Part shown: positions 42,685 through 52,694 of the stretch, in pieces
How positions within the stretch are numbered: position 1 is the stretch's first letter
Layout of the letters: each line of letters opens with the position of its first letter
The notes under the pieces: model-generated
What the model saw: only the letters and a program-made list of their open reading frames with translations
What the model was told of the DNA's origin: nothing
Database searches by the model: none
Position numbers and translations under genes: made by a program
Source: Pseudomonas sp. B21-023
GTDB lineage: Bacteria > Pseudomonadota > Gammaproteobacteria > Pseudomonadales > Pseudomonadaceae
NCBI RefSeq assembly: GCF_024749165.1
Contig: NZ_CP087190.1
Coordinates: 952,001 to 1,016,000, forward strand
Length of the DNA: 64,000 nt
Reading direction: 5' to 3'

Positions 42685-44142
42685 TCAGAACTGGAAGTAG
42701 AGGAAAGGCGAGTAGCTCTGCGCCGAGAGCTTGAGCACCGAGGCGACGAACAGCAGCAGGACCAGGGCGCGGGTCATGATCCGCGTCCAGTCCAGCCCCA
42801 CCGACCCGTCGGCGTTGATTTGCACGGGCGTTGCCTTTGGCGTTGGCTTGGCGTTGCGGTAGAAATCACGCAGGCCGAAGAACGCCAGGCTGAGGTAGGC
42901 GACGACCAGCGTCGCGACCTGCAGGCCGGTGAGCTGGGCGCTGTTGATTTCCGACAGCTGCCAGTCGCCGAAGCTGAACATGGCGCCGTACATGCGGGCG
43001 GCCACGTGCAGGTTCTCGGCGCGGAAGATCACCCAGCCGACCACCACCAGCAGGAAGGTGAAGGCCCATTTCACCGGGTTGAAACGCTGTGGATTGGTGT
43101 CCAGACCCAGCGCGCGCTCGATGGCCAGCCACAGGCCGTGCCAGGCGCCCCAGATGATGTAGGTGAAGTTGGCGCCGTGCCACAGCCCGCCCAGCAGCAT
43201 GGTCAGGAACAGGTTGCGGTAGGTGTTGAAGGTGCCTTTGCGGTTGCCGCCCAGGGTGATGTAAAGGTAGTCGCGCAGCCAGGTCGACAGGCTGATGTGC
43301 CAGCGCCGCCAGAATTCGGTGATCGACTGGCTGATGTAGGGCTGCTTGAAGTTTTCCATGAAGCGGAAGCCCATCATCAGGCCCAGGCCGATGGCCATGT
43401 CGCTGTAGCCGGAAAAGTCGAAGTACAGCTGCGCGGTGTAGGCCAGGGCGCCGAGCCAGGCATCACCGGTGGTGGGGTTCTGCAGGGCGAAGCAGTGGTC
43501 GGCGACCACCGCCAGGGTGTCGGCGATGAACACCTTCTTGATGAAACCCTGCATGAAGCGGGTGCAGCCTTCGGAGAACTTGTCCAGGGTGTGGGTGCGG
43601 TTGTTGAACTGGTCGACCAGGTCCTTGAAGCGCAGCACGGGGCCGGCGATCAGGTGCGGGAAGATCGCCACGAATGCCGCGAAGTCGATCAGGTTGCGCG
43701 TGGCCGGGGTGTCGCCGCGGTACACGTCGATGATGTAGCTGATCGACTCGAAGATGTAGAACGAGATGCCGATCGGCAGCAGCACGTGGGTGAGGATGAA
43801 CGGCTCCAGCCCCATCGAGGTCATGATCGCGTTGAGGCTGTCGACCCCGAAATTGGCGTACTTGAAGTAGCCGAGGATGCACAGGTCGACGCCCACGCCG
43901 AGCAGCAGCCAGCGCTGCGCGGGCTTGGTGCGCACGCCGGCGGCGCCGACTTTCAGGCCGATCCAGTAGTTCCACAGGGTGACCCCGGCGAACAGGGCGA
44001 GGAAGTCCACCCGCCACCAGGCGTAGAAGATGTAGCTGGCAACCAGCAGCAGCAGGTTGCGATAGCGATTCCCGCTCACGTAGTACAAGCCGAGGAAAAC
44101 CGGCAGGAACAGGAACAGGAACACGTTGGACGAGAAGACCAT
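42685..44142 (-). CDS. algI: Alginate O-acetyltransferase membrane protein AlgI (MBOAT)
   Basis: A 485-residue MBOAT protein with about ten helices that carries acetyl groups across the inner membrane. The conserved His pair is present: one in GGLWHGANFTYIIWGAWHG and the SLSTWLRDYLYI segment before it. ATG at 44142 with AGGAGA upstream gives MVFSSNVFLF, the normal N-terminus; a longer reading into the REP region was rejected. It is shorter than P. aeruginosa AlgI (about 520 aa) at the C-terminus. Its promoter-side gap from algL is 189 bp and contains a REP pair. Confidence 0.96.
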   Translation of the reverse strand: MVFSSNVFLFLFLPVFLGLYYVSGNRYRNLLLLVASYIFYAWWRVDFLALFAGVTLWNYWIGLKVGAAGVRTKPAQRWLLLGVGVDLCILGYFKYANFGVDSLNAIMTSMGLEPFILTHVLLPIGISFYIFESISYIIDVYRGDTPATRNLIDFAAFVAIFPHLIAGPVLRFKDLVDQFNNRTHTLDKFSEGCTRFMQGFIKKVFIADTLAVVADHCFALQNPTTGDAWLGALAYTAQLYFDFSGYSDMAIGLGLMMGFRFMENFKQPYISQSITEFWRRWHISLSTWLRDYLYITLGGNRKGTFNTYRNLFLTMLLGGLWHGANFTYIIWGAWHGLWLAIERALGLDTNPQRFNPVKWAFTFLLVVVGWVIFRAENLHVAARMYGAMFSFGDWQLSEINSAQLTGLQVATLVVAYLSLAFFGLRDFYRNAKPTPKATPVQINADGSVGLDWTRIMTRALVLLLFVASVLKLSAQSYSPFLYFQF

Positions 44143-44223
44143 CCCGGTTCTCCTAGTTATGCACAGCACCTGGGGCACAGCGCCCCCCAAACCCCCCAAC
44201 AAAAAGCTGGAAGGCAACCTAGT

Positions 44224-44325
44224 CCCCTGTGGGAGCCGGCTTGCCGGCGATGGGCCGCATGGCGGCCCCGGCCATCGCAGGGCAAGGCTTTGCCTTGCAT
44301 CGCCGGCAAGCCGGCTCCCACAGGG
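44224..44325. repeat. REP pair inside the alginate operon (algL-algI gap)
   Basis: Arms 44224-44252 and 44298-44325 are inverted 28-bp copies (GTGGGAGCCGGCTTGCCGGCGATG core), separated by short GGGCCGC/GCGGCCC dyads. This is the largest internal gap of the operon. Confidence 0.88.
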
Positions 44326-44331
44326 ATTGCG

Positions 44332-45435
44332 TTACTTTTTCTGTTCCGCGCTCGGGTCGTAGACCCGCGTCACATCGCCCCCCAGCCGGAAACTGTTGAA
44401 CGGTTGCATGTCATGCTTGCGCTCGAGGGTGTCGCCGACGCACTGGTACAGCGCGCACCACGGTTCGAGCCAGGCGTACTTGCTGTCGATCTTCAGGTCC
44501 TTGAGGTCCTGTTTCACGCCGGCGCGAGTGTTGAAATGAACAGGGTCGCGGGCACCGGCCAGCACGCCTTCGCCGAGACGCTGCAGAGCGAAGTTGTTTT
44601 CCTTACGCAGGTCCACGCCGTTGGCCTGGGCGAAGCTGGCGATCATCGCCAGCGGCGGCAGGGCGTAGTTGTGGTAGGCCAGGGCGCGTTGCTTGCGCTT
44701 GACCTCGTTGGGCAGAAAGCCCTGCTCGTCGACCTGGTTGACGCCGACCTTGTATTCCTTCACCGCCCAGTCGAACAGCTCTTGCTGGTCGGTGGCGACG
44801 GCGGTGGCCATCACCGACCAGGCCGCCCAGTAGCTGTGGTTGTTGATCTTGTCCAGCGGCAGGTCGCTCCAGTCGCGCACGGTCTGGCGTGCCAGGCGCA
44901 CAAACCATTTCTCGATCTGCTCGGCCTCGGCGCGGTGCGCCGCCAGTGGCTGCGAGTTGGAGAACTTCAGGCGCAGCCACGAGCCGCTCATGCTGCCCAA
45001 GGCCCATTTGCGCATGGACTTGCCGGTATGGTTGTAATCGGTGGACATCAACGCATCGGCCCGTGCCCAGGTGTCGAGCCAGGTCAGGGCGCAGTCCAGT
45101 TGCGCCGGGCGGCCATCGCGCATGTACTGGCCGACCATCTTGCTGACACCTTTCTCGAGGGTGGTGATGTCCTCGGTGGATTTGCGGAAGGCTTTTTCCG
45201 AGGCGACATTGAGCGTCGCCCGGGCCTTGTCCGAACCTTCGTACTTGCTGCGGAACTGCAGCGCGCCGGTATAGGGCTTGGGCGCCGCTTCGCAGCGGAA
45301 ATTGCCGTCGCCGGTCTTGAGCTTCTCGATGCCCTCGTAGTAACCCTGGGGCGGCACCAGCGCGGCCTGCGCCCCGCCGCCGAACAGGGCGAGGGCGAGC
45401 AGGGCGGGTGCGGTCTTGCTGCTTATGGTGGTCAT
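44332..45435 (-). CDS. algL: Alginate lyase AlgL
   Basis: A 367-residue periplasmic polysaccharide lyase of family PL5, the same length as in P. aeruginosa. It has a signal peptide ending GAQAALV (about 25). Catalytic residues are visible in NNHSYWAAW (His about 200) and the Tyr of [12 protein letters not shown] (about 255). The enzyme clears alginate misdirected into the periplasm. The ATG at 45435 has GAGG upstream; the 56-residue longer reading lies inside algX. It ends next to a REP pair. Confidence 0.96.
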   Translation of the reverse strand: MTTISSKTAPALLALALFGGGAQAALVPPQGYYEGIEKLKTGDGNFRCEAAPKPYTGALQFRSKYEGSDKARATLNVASEKAFRKSTEDITTLEKGVSKMVGQYMRDGRPAQLDCALTWLDTWARADALMSTDYNHTGKSMRKWALGSMSGSWLRLKFSNSQPLAAHRAEAEQIEKWFVRLARQTVRDWSDLPLDKINNHSYWAAWSVMATAVATDQQELFDWAVKEYKVGVNQVDEQGFLPNEVKRKQRALAYHNYALPPLAMIASFAQANGVDLRKENNFALQRLGEGVLAGARDPVHFNTRAGVKQDLKDLKIDSKYAWLEPWCALYQCVGDTLERKHDMQPFNSFRLGGDVTRVYDPSAEQKK

Positions 45436-45442
45436 GGTCGCC

Positions 45443-46885
45443 TCACTGGCCAGCTTGCGCGGTGTGCTGCGCGGGGCTGGCGAAGTTGTTGCGTTTGCAG
45501 AGTTTGGCTTCGACTTTCTGCGTACCGCTTTCTGGCCCTTGTACCTCCAGGGCGAGCAGGTTCTGGCCTGCCCAGTCTTCGTCCTCGCGCATCTGGAAGA
45601 CAAAGCGCCCGTCGGTGTCGGAGGTCTCGGGCTTCTCGATCTTGATGTCCTCGTGGCGGCCGTTGAGGTACCACAGGGTGGCCTGCAACACCTTCACCGA
45701 GGTGTCCTCGAACTTGATGTCGAGCTGGTGGTTGCGGTTGACCAGGTCCTTGATCACGCCGTTCTTGCCATTGACCATCAGCTCGTTCTTGCCGGGCTTG
45801 AGGGTGGCGCTGGCGCTCATCTGCGCGGGACGGTCGTCGCAGCCGTCGTCGAGCAGGCCGAGGATCTGCCGCCAGATGGTTTCCTGGTCGAGGCGGTAGA
45901 GCGGGGAGAACTCCCAGACCAGGATCTTCGGCGGGTTGTTCTGGAATTCCTCGCTGCCCAGGTACTGGATCATCGAGCCTTCCAGGCCGCCCCCGGGGAA
46001 GGCGACGTTGAGCACATCGGCGCCGATGTACTGCTCGAGGAAGCCCGAGAAGTTGTAGTTCTTGCCGCTGTGGCTGGTGCCCACCAGGGTGATCTGCGCG
46101 TTGCCCGAATCGCCGAACAGGTCGTCGCCGCCGGCGGCGCCCTTTGGTTCGGTGGCGAACTGGTCCATGTACTGCACCGCATAGCTGGTGCCGCACAGCT
46201 GGCCGGCGACGTTGTGCAGGGTGCCGGTCTTGCCCATGCGCCCGGACTTCCTGGTCTCGAACTCCTTGCGCGGGATGCCTTCGAAGGCCGGCATCTTGTG
46301 CACCGTGTCGGCCACGATCTTCGCCGCGCGCTCGGCGCCGTAGGGCGTCCAGTGCTGGTCGCCGCGGAAGTAGAAGTCCTTGCCCTGGTCGGCGGCGGCC
46401 AGTTGCTCGTTGGTCAGCGGCGACAGGTCGGGCACGTTGTAGCCCATCCTGGCGAAGCGCTGCAGCATGGCCTGGTAGTTGCGCAGCGCCTTCTGGTAAT
46501 CGAAGGCGGCCTTTTCCTCGGGGTTGAGCATGTTGCGGTTCACCAGGCCGCGGGTCGGCTGGTACACCACCACCAGCTCGACACCACGCTTCTTGAAGGC
46601 GTCGTGCACCTGCTGCAGGCGCTTGTAGCCGCCTGGGGTGGTGTCGAACTCGGTGCGCAGGTCCTCACGGGTACGGAACAGCCAGTCGCCCTGGGCTTGC
46701 ACCAGGGTGGTGAAGTTCTGCTGGTAGCGCGTGGTGTAGCGGCTGGCGTCGTGAGCCTCGGGGCATAGCTGGCAGCACGGTTCGGCGCTGAAGGTCGGTG
46801 CCTTGACGTCTTCGGCGCGCACGCCCTGGCTGATGGCCAGGAGGGCGGCGGACAGGCCCAGCAGTTTCATCAGGTGTGGAGTCAT
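45443..46885 (-). CDS. algX: Alginate acetyltransferase AlgX
   Basis: A 480-residue periplasmic protein with a signal peptide (about 1-24), an SGNH-like domain and a C-terminal carbohydrate-binding module (about 350-475). The catalytic Asp-His is in [13 protein letters not shown] (about 174-176) and Ser in [15 protein letters not shown] (about 269), as in characterised AlgX. It acetylates polymannuronate directly and is part of the export complex with AlgK and Alg44. It lies 7 bp before algL. Confidence 0.97.
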   Translation of the reverse strand: MTPHLMKLLGLSAALLAISQGVRAEDVKAPTFSAEPCCQLCPEAHDASRYTTRYQQNFTTLVQAQGDWLFRTREDLRTEFDTTPGGYKRLQQVHDAFKKRGVELVVVYQPTRGLVNRNMLNPEEKAAFDYQKALRNYQAMLQRFARMGYNVPDLSPLTNEQLAAADQGKDFYFRGDQHWTPYGAERAAKIVADTVHKMPAFEGIPRKEFETRKSGRMGKTGTLHNVAGQLCGTSYAVQYMDQFATEPKGAAGGDDLFGDSGNAQITLVGTSHSGKNYNFSGFLEQYIGADVLNVAFPGGGLEGSMIQYLGSEEFQNNPPKILVWEFSPLYRLDQETIWRQILGLLDDGCDDRPAQMSASATLKPGKNELMVNGKNGVIKDLVNRNHQLDIKFEDTSVKVLQATLWYLNGRHEDIKIEKPETSDTDGRFVFQMREDEDWAGQNLLALEVQGPESGTQKVEAKLCKRNNFASPAQHTAQAGQ

Positions 46886-46898
46886 GGTCTGGGCTTCC

Positions 46899-48455
46899 TT
46901 AGTCGATCATTTCGGTCTGGCGTTCGACCGGGTCGATCAGCACGGCCTTCTGCTGGCGCACCAGCAGGTCGAGGATTTCGTCCTGGCGCTCGCCAAGCAC
47001 GCCGTTGAAGCTGATGCCGTTGGCCTTGCGCGGCATCAGCATCGACACCTTGTACAGCTCCACCGACAGCGGCGAATCGATCGACAGCGGGCCCGAGCCG
47101 TTGGCCGCCAGCTCGCCGCCGACCACGATCAGCGACACCTTGGTGTCGAACGGGTCGAGGGCGATGTCGCGGTCGGTGTCGGACAGGTCCTTGATGTGGC
47201 CGTACACGCCCACCAGGCCGTTGGCCATGGCGACGTTCTCGTACAGGCGGATGTTCACGCTGTTGCGCACGCGGATGCCGTGGCGGCGGTTGTTGATCAG
47301 CTTGTTGCCCCAGATCAGGTTGTCACCGCTCTCGTACAGGGTGATGCCGTCGGTGTGGTTGCGGTAGATCTCGTTGTAGGCGATCAGGTTGTTGACGCTG
47401 TTACGGTCGATCACCACCCCCGAGAGCTTGTTGTCGTAGCTCTTGTTGTTGATGATCCAGCTGTCGTTGACCTCACGGGAGACGATGATCCCGTGCTTCT
47501 TCTTGGTGCCGTACACGGTGTTGCCGGCGATGATCAGGCGGTGCGAGCGGTCGTGGGGGTCGATGCCGTAGACGATGTTGTCGCGGTAGGTGCTGTCCTT
47601 GACCACGAAGTCGCTGGTCTCGTAGCAGTAGAAGCCGTACCACATGTCGCTGAACTCGGAACCGATGATCCAGCCGGTGGGTTCCGGGCGGCCCATCTGC
47701 TTGGCCATGTTCGGCGTGTACTGCGAGATGCTCACGCCATAGGACTTGGATTTGGCGTAGCCGAAGCTGGCCATCTTGCTGTTGACGATGTAGGTCTCGG
47801 TGCCGCCCCAGCTGAGCAGGAATGGGCGGAATTCGTCGGGCTTGCGGAAGGTCGCCGGGCCATTGGCCTGCTCGCGCCATCCAGTGACCTGGGTATCGCT
47901 GACGAACAGCTTGCCGTCGTTGACGATGAACGAACCGCCTTCTTCGGACAGGCGCAGTTCCTTGACCTTGCCGTCGATCTCCAGCACGCCCTTGCGCCCG
48001 ACCACGATCGGCAGGCGCGCCAGGTATACGCCCGGCGCGGTTTCACGCAGGTACTGGCTGGGGACTTTCTTGCTCAGCTCCACCAGGTCGACGTGGCCGT
48101 CATCGACGAAGATCGCCTGGGGAATGCCGTGCTGGCGGCGGACCCATTCGGCGCCCTTGTTGTCGCCGCCGATGAACTCCTTGAGGGTGTCCTCCTGGAG
48201 CATGCGGCGCACGCTGACCTTGCCCTTGTGCCGGCGGTCGATCTTCTGCTGCACGGCCTGTGCGGTGTAGCCGGACAGGTCGGGCAGCTTGGGCGGGTCC
48301 ATCTTCAGCGGCTCGATCGGCGCGCTGGAGACGGTATAGGTCTTGGCCTGTTGCAGCCCTTTGGCCATTTCGGGCTCGGCGGCCTGGGCAAGGCCGCCGG
48401 CCAGCAGCAGGGCGCTGGCGAGCAGGCTGTGGCGAAGGTTCGGGTGCAGGTTCAT
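46899..48455 (-). CDS. algG: Mannuronan C5-epimerase AlgG
   Basis: A 518-residue periplasmic enzyme with a signal peptide ending LAQAAEP (about 25). The C-terminal two thirds are a right-handed parallel beta-helix. The catalytic motif DPHDRSH (around 305) is intact. It converts some mannuronate to guluronate in the polymer and protects it from AlgL. The ATG at 48455 has GAGAGGA upstream. It lies 18 bp after algE. Confidence 0.97.
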   Translation of the reverse strand: MNLHPNLRHSLLASALLLAGGLAQAAEPEMAKGLQQAKTYTVSSAPIEPLKMDPPKLPDLSGYTAQAVQQKIDRRHKGKVSVRRMLQEDTLKEFIGGDNKGAEWVRRQHGIPQAIFVDDGHVDLVELSKKVPSQYLRETAPGVYLARLPIVVGRKGVLEIDGKVKELRLSEEGGSFIVNDGKLFVSDTQVTGWREQANGPATFRKPDEFRPFLLSWGGTETYIVNSKMASFGYAKSKSYGVSISQYTPNMAKQMGRPEPTGWIIGSEFSDMWYGFYCYETSDFVVKDSTYRDNIVYGIDPHDRSHRLIIAGNTVYGTKKKHGIIVSREVNDSWIINNKSYDNKLSGVVIDRNSVNNLIAYNEIYRNHTDGITLYESGDNLIWGNKLINNRRHGIRVRNSVNIRLYENVAMANGLVGVYGHIKDLSDTDRDIALDPFDTKVSLIVVGGELAANGSGPLSIDSPLSVELYKVSMLMPRKANGISFNGVLGERQDEILDLLVRQQKAVLIDPVERQTEMID

Positions 48456-48473
48456 GGCTATCCTCTCCCGGCC

Positions 48474-49952
48474 TCAGTAGCGCCAGATCACGTCGACGAA
48501 GGCGCGGTGCATGTACGAGTCGGCTTCTTTGCCGTAGGCGTCGCCCGGCTTGAACACACCGGCGCGCAGGCGCACCAGGGCCGACGGTTCGTCGATCGAC
48601 TGGCTGATCGAGGCCGGCAGCAGGCCCTGCTTGAAGTACTTGGTCACGACCACGTCCATTTCCTGGCCGAGGTCTTTTTCGCCCTGCACCAGCGGGCGGC
48701 TGATGCCACCGTCGTCGACCACCGCGTTGATGCCGCTGGAGCCGATGTTCTGCTTGCCGTCGACGCGCCAGAACTTGTGGTAGATGAAGCTGGCGTCGTA
48801 GTCGTCGCGCAGCTGCCAGGAGGCGAACAGGGTGGCCGCCTGCAGGTTGCCCAACTCGCCGCGGAACGCCTCGCCGAAGCGGTGCACGCGCGAGCGGGTG
48901 CCGGTGAAGTTGGAGCGGTTGCTCTCAAGGCCGGTCTGCTCGAAGTTGTTCGAGCCGTCGCTGCCACCGCCGCCGCTGCCCCGGGCGTAGGCCGCGCCGA
49001 CCTGCCACTGCGGGTCGAGGCGCAGGCGGATGCCGAGGTCGGTGGCCCAGGCGTTGACGTCGCCGCTCTGCTTGCCGGTGGCGACCTGATCGTTGCCGAC
49101 TGCCTGGCTGCTGAGGGTGTCGCGGTCGCCGGTCAGCCAGGTGACGCTGCCCCAGTAGTTGACGGTGTGGTCGTTGCGCCAGTTGTAGGCGTCGCTGTTG
49201 GCCTCCAGACCCAGCCAGGTGAGGTCGCCGGTGCGGGTCTTGTCGAGGGCGTCGACGGTTTCGCCGGGGCGCTTCAGGCTGCCGCCGTCATGGCTGTGGT
49301 GGGCACGCAGGCCAACCCAGTGGCCGGGTGTCCATTGCGTGGCAACGTTGCCGTAGACATGGGTGCGGTCCTTGTCTTCGGGGGCCAGCTCGGTGAGGTC
49401 GGTGCGGTATTCGCTGAAGCGCTGGGCAACGCCGAGGTCGGCCTTGAGCAGGGTGGTGTCGAAGGTCCAGTTCAGCGCCTCGATATTGGTGTCGCGCCAC
49501 ATGCCGTCGTCGCTGCGCAGGCGCTGGCGGCCGAAGCGCAGCTGCTCGCCGGGGTAGGGGGTCAGGCCGCTGTAGCCGATCCAGAATTCGCGCATGGCCA
49601 GGTAGCTCTTGTCCGGCTTGCGGCTGTCGTCGCCGTTGTCGCTGGTGGTGCCGTCGTCGTTCTGGCGCAGGGTGTCGGTCTCGATGATGTCGGTGGCGGC
49701 CACCGCCTGGCCCATGGCGAAGGCGCTCCAGTTGCCGCGCTCGCCGTACACCCAGGGACGCAGGTCAAGGCCGAGGCCGTTGACATCGCCGCCGGAGCGG
49801 GTGCCGAGGTCGCGGTCGTCCTCGGACTGGCCGGTGATCTTCACGTCGAGGCCGAAGTTCTTCTGCGCGGTCTCGGCGGCCAGGGTCGGCATCGACCACA
49901 GCAGGGCGAAGCCCAGGCCGATGCCGGCTTTCACGAAGGGGTTGAGCGTCAT
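48474..49952 (-). CDS. algE: Alginate outer-membrane porin AlgE
   Basis: A 492-residue outer-membrane beta-barrel with a signal peptide ending LAAETAQ (about 26) and a C-terminal aromatic strand DVIWRY. Length and the run of alternating strands fit the 18-strand AlgE channel, whose Arg-rich lumen conducts alginate out of the cell. It overlaps algK by 4 bp. Confidence 0.96.
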   Translation of the reverse strand: MTLNPFVKAGIGLGFALLWSMPTLAAETAQKNFGLDVKITGQSEDDRDLGTRSGGDVNGLGLDLRPWVYGERGNWSAFAMGQAVAATDIIETDTLRQNDDGTTSDNGDDSRKPDKSYLAMREFWIGYSGLTPYPGEQLRFGRQRLRSDDGMWRDTNIEALNWTFDTTLLKADLGVAQRFSEYRTDLTELAPEDKDRTHVYGNVATQWTPGHWVGLRAHHSHDGGSLKRPGETVDALDKTRTGDLTWLGLEANSDAYNWRNDHTVNYWGSVTWLTGDRDTLSSQAVGNDQVATGKQSGDVNAWATDLGIRLRLDPQWQVGAAYARGSGGGGSDGSNNFEQTGLESNRSNFTGTRSRVHRFGEAFRGELGNLQAATLFASWQLRDDYDASFIYHKFWRVDGKQNIGSSGINAVVDDGGISRPLVQGEKDLGQEMDVVVTKYFKQGLLPASISQSIDEPSALVRLRAGVFKPGDAYGKEADSYMHRAFVDVIWRY

Positions 49953-51481
49953 AGCGAGTCCTCGGCGTCTACTTCTTCTTTCTCGTCCTGCAGCGCTTCG
50001 ATGGCCAGGGTGCTGTTGGCGCCCTGGGCCATGCTGCCGCGCGCCTGCTTTTCCTGCGCCAGCAGGGTTTGCGCCTGGCTGCGCTGGTCGGGCGTGAGCT
50101 GCTGGTCGAGCTGTTGCAGCAGTTCGGCCGACTGTGGGGTCGGGTTGGCCTGGGAGAGCTGCGCGAACACCCAGGCATTGGTCGGCGCCGGGCGGATACC
50201 GTGGCCTTCGCTGAACAGCTGGGCCAGGGCGTAGTCGGCGCTGTTCTGGCCACCACGGGCGGCGGCGAGCAGGTGGTCGACGGCCTTTTGTGGCTCGACC
50301 TGGCCCAGGTAGCCACGGCGGTACAGCTGGCCGAGGTAGTAGTCGGCGCTGACCTCGCCGGCGTCGGCGGCAGCCTGCAGGTGCTCCTGTGCCTTGGCCG
50401 CATCGGCCGGCACGGTCTTGCCTTCGTAGTACAGGCGGCCCAGCAGCAGTTCGGCGCGTGGCTGCTCGGCTTCGCGGCCCTTGTCGATGTAGGCCAGCAA
50501 CTGGTCGGTGTCGCCCAGTTCGGGGAAGTCGTAGAGCAGCTGCGCCAGGCTCACCCAGGATGCCGGGTTGGCCGGTGCGACCTGCTCGAGCAGGTCCTTG
50601 GCGGTCTTCTCGTCGGTCTGGCCCAGGCTGCGGTCGGCCAGCACGCGGGCGACGCTGTCGACCCGGGTGGCCGGCACGGTGCCGCGGGCATGGGCGGCCT
50701 TGAGCTGCTCAAGCAGGGCGGCCTGCTGCTCGGGCTGGGCGCGTTTCTGGTAGACGGTGGCCAGTTCCACGTAGCAGATGTCGGTAGTCGACAGCGCGGC
50801 CTTGCAGATCTTCTCCACCTCGCCCAGGTGCTGGTCGTAGGTGCCCTGGGTGCGGTACAGCAGCACCTGGGCCAGGCCGGCTTCGGGATTGCCGGCGGCG
50901 CGCCACTGGTCGATCTGTTGCTGGGCGTTGACCTTGGGGAAGCTCTGCGGGTATTGCAGGTAGAGCATCGCCAGCGGGATCAGGGTGTTCGTCTCACCTT
51001 GTCGCGCCGCGAGCTTGAGCAGGGTCTCGGCCTCTTCGCGCTCGGCCTGGGTGCTGTCGGGCTTGGCCACCAGCAGGCGGCCGAGGCGCGCCTGGGCACG
51101 GGGCGAGGTGGCGGCGGCGGCGCGGTAGGTGGCCTCGGCTTGCTTGAGCATGGCCGGGTCGCGGGTGCCGACCTGGATATCGGCCAGGCCGACCTGGGCG
51201 TCGCTGTAGCCGAGGTCGGCGAGGGCCTTGTAGTTGCGTTCGGCGGTGGCGGTGTCGCCGCGCTTGAGCGCTTCGTTGGCCAGGCGCTGGTCGGGCAGGC
51301 CGGCGCAGCCGGCCAGGGTAATGGCGGCGGCCAGGGCGCATGCCCCCAGGCGCAAGCTGTCCCTGTGGGAGCCGGCTTGCCGGCGAGAGGCCAGTGCAGG
51401 CGCTGCATCCGCTGGGCGAGTGCTGCGCACTCGATCGCCGGCAAGCCGGTTCCCACAGATATCGGGGTGTCTGCTGGTCAT
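49949..51481 (-). CDS. algK: Alginate export lipoprotein AlgK, with REP-derived N-terminal extension
   Basis: A 510-residue periplasmic lipoprotein rich in TPR/Sel1-like repeats (for example [19 protein letters not shown] and [20 protein letters not shown]). It scaffolds the export complex and helps place AlgE. The ATG at 51481 has a good AGAGGA site. The lipobox TLAGC puts the lipidated Cys at residue 59 instead of about 20-25. Residues about 9-41 are encoded by an in-frame REP pair and read [11 protein letters not shown]...RQAGSHRD. The hydrophobic core ([17 protein letters not shown]) follows. The protein is about 35 residues longer than P. aeruginosa AlgK (475). A TTG at the LRLGAC segment could be an alternative start. 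Confidence 0.93.
   Translation of the reverse strand: MTSRHPDICGNRLAGDRVRSTRPADAAPALASRRQAGSHRDSLRLGACALAAAITLAGCAGLPDQRLANEALKRGDTATAERNYKALADLGYSDAQVGLADIQVGTRDPAMLKQAEATYRAAAATSPRAQARLGRLLVAKPDSTQAEREEAETLLKLAARQGETNTLIPLAMLYLQYPQSFPKVNAQQQIDQWRAAGNPEAGLAQVLLYRTQGTYDQHLGEVEKICKAALSTTDICYVELATVYQKRAQPEQQAALLEQLKAAHARGTVPATRVDSVARVLADRSLGQTDEKTAKDLLEQVAPANPASWVSLAQLLYDFPELGDTDQLLAYIDKGREAEQPRAELLLGRLYYEGKTVPADAAKAQEHLQAAADAGEVSADYYLGQLYRRGYLGQVEPQKAVDHLLAAARGGQNSADYALAQLFSEGHGIRPAPTNAWVFAQLSQANPTPQSAELLQQLDQQLTPDQRSQAQTLLAQEKQARGSMAQGANSTLAIEALQDEKEEVDAEDSL
51361..51458. repeat. REP pair inside the algK coding sequence
   Basis: Arms 51361-51386 and 51435-51458 are inverted copies (CGCCGGCAAGCCGGTTCCCACAG core, one mismatch), separated by 48 bp. 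All of it is in frame within algK, upstream of the lipobox. Confidence 0.9.
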
Positions 51482-51493
51482 TATCCGATCCTC

Positions 51494-52660
51494 TTACAGC
51501 CCGCGGGCCACGGCCTTGTCGATCAGCCAGTTCAGCGACGGGCCACGGTCGCTGTTGACCGAGGCCGGGCGGCCGGCGAGTTCGGCCGGCAGGCCGCCGT
51601 CGGGCTTGATCTGCACGCGGATATCGGAGGCCAGGTTGTCGGTGTCCAGGCTCGAGCTGCCGGTGATCCGGCCGCTGCGTACTTCATCCTCGCCGGCGAT
51701 CTGGAAGTTGACCCGGGTGCCCGGCTTCACTTCATCGAACTGGCGATAGCTGAAGCGCGCCTCGATGGTCGGGGTGCTGGTACGCGGGATCAGCGCGAAC
51801 ACCGGCTGGCCCTTGCTGGCGTACTGGCCGTCATCCACCAGCTGGCGCGAGACCACACAGTCGCACGGGCTGGTAAGGGTTCCGGAGAGTTGCTTGCCGA
51901 ACAGCTCCTCGACCTTGGCCGGCTCCAGTTGCGAGTCGTCCAGGTGGCCCTTGAGCAAATCGAGCATGCTGGTGTTGAAGGTTGCCAATGGCGCGCCCTT
52001 GGCCACGCTCGCGCCGTTTTCCACCAGGCTCTGCACGCTGCCATCGCGGGGCATGGTGACATTGGTGGTGGGCACCGCGACCACGCCGGCCTCGGCATGG
52101 CTGACGAAGTACAGGCCATACAGCGACTTGGCGACGAAGCCGAAGGCCACCAGGCCGACCACGAACACCCCGGCGGTGACGGTGACCGCGCGCAGGCGGC
52201 CGAAGGCGGACAAGCCCGAGCCCCCGTCCTTCTGCTTGCGCGCCTTGGTGAAATTGTCGCGCTGCAGGGTGCTGAGCACGTCGCCGACGCTGATCAGCTC
52301 GCCGGACAGGTGGCTGGTGATGATATGGCGCAGGGTGGCGATGTCGCGTGGCTCCAGGTTCTGGAACTCGGTGCCGGTGCGGCCGGTGTCGCGGCTGCTG
52401 GTGCGTACCAGCAGCTCGACGTCCATCGACAGGCCGAGGTTGTCGACCACGAACTGCAGGCGGCCGCGCAGCACTTCGCCTTCGGCCAGGGGCTTTGGCG
52501 CATGGAAGGACAGGCCCCCGGCGGACAGGTCGTCAACCTTCACCTCGTGCGGCTCGCGGTTGCCATCCAGGTAGCGCAGTTTGGCGGGAATGCGCACCCG
52601 GGCATGCTGGCGCTGCGCTTCGGATTCATGCACGACGTTGACGTTCACGGCGGTATTCAT
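51494..52660 (-). CDS. alg44: Alginate polymerase co-factor Alg44 (PilZ, c-di-GMP receptor)
   Basis: A 388-residue inner-membrane protein. The N-terminal PilZ domain (about 14-115) has the c-di-GMP motifs RQHARVR (RxxxR) and DDLSAGGLSF (DxSxxG). One membrane helix follows (about 162-185). The periplasmic part (about 200-388) is a membrane-fusion-like domain that reaches toward AlgK and AlgX. c-di-GMP binding is needed for polymerisation by Alg8. It ends 12 bp before algK. Confidence 0.96.
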   Translation of the reverse strand: MNTAVNVNVVHESEAQRQHARVRIPAKLRYLDGNREPHEVKVDDLSAGGLSFHAPKPLAEGEVLRGRLQFVVDNLGLSMDVELLVRTSSRDTGRTGTEFQNLEPRDIATLRHIITSHLSGELISVGDVLSTLQRDNFTKARKQKDGGSGLSAFGRLRAVTVTAGVFVVGLVAFGFVAKSLYGLYFVSHAEAGVVAVPTTNVTMPRDGSVQSLVENGASVAKGAPLATFNTSMLDLLKGHLDDSQLEPAKVEELFGKQLSGTLTSPCDCVVSRQLVDDGQYASKGQPVFALIPRTSTPTIEARFSYRQFDEVKPGTRVNFQIAGEDEVRSGRITGSSSLDTDNLASDIRVQIKPDGGLPAELAGRPASVNSDRGPSLNWLIDKAVARGL

Positions 52661-52694
52661 GGCGATATTCGTTCCTGTTATCCGATCCGGGGGC

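Noticed and set aside
46803..50234. 1143-codon rightward open frame opposite algX, algG and algE
   Set aside because: It is antisense to three overlapping-standard alginate genes, has the biased composition (Val/Ala/Gly/His/Asp) of a GC-rich shadow frame, and shows no domain or ribosome site.
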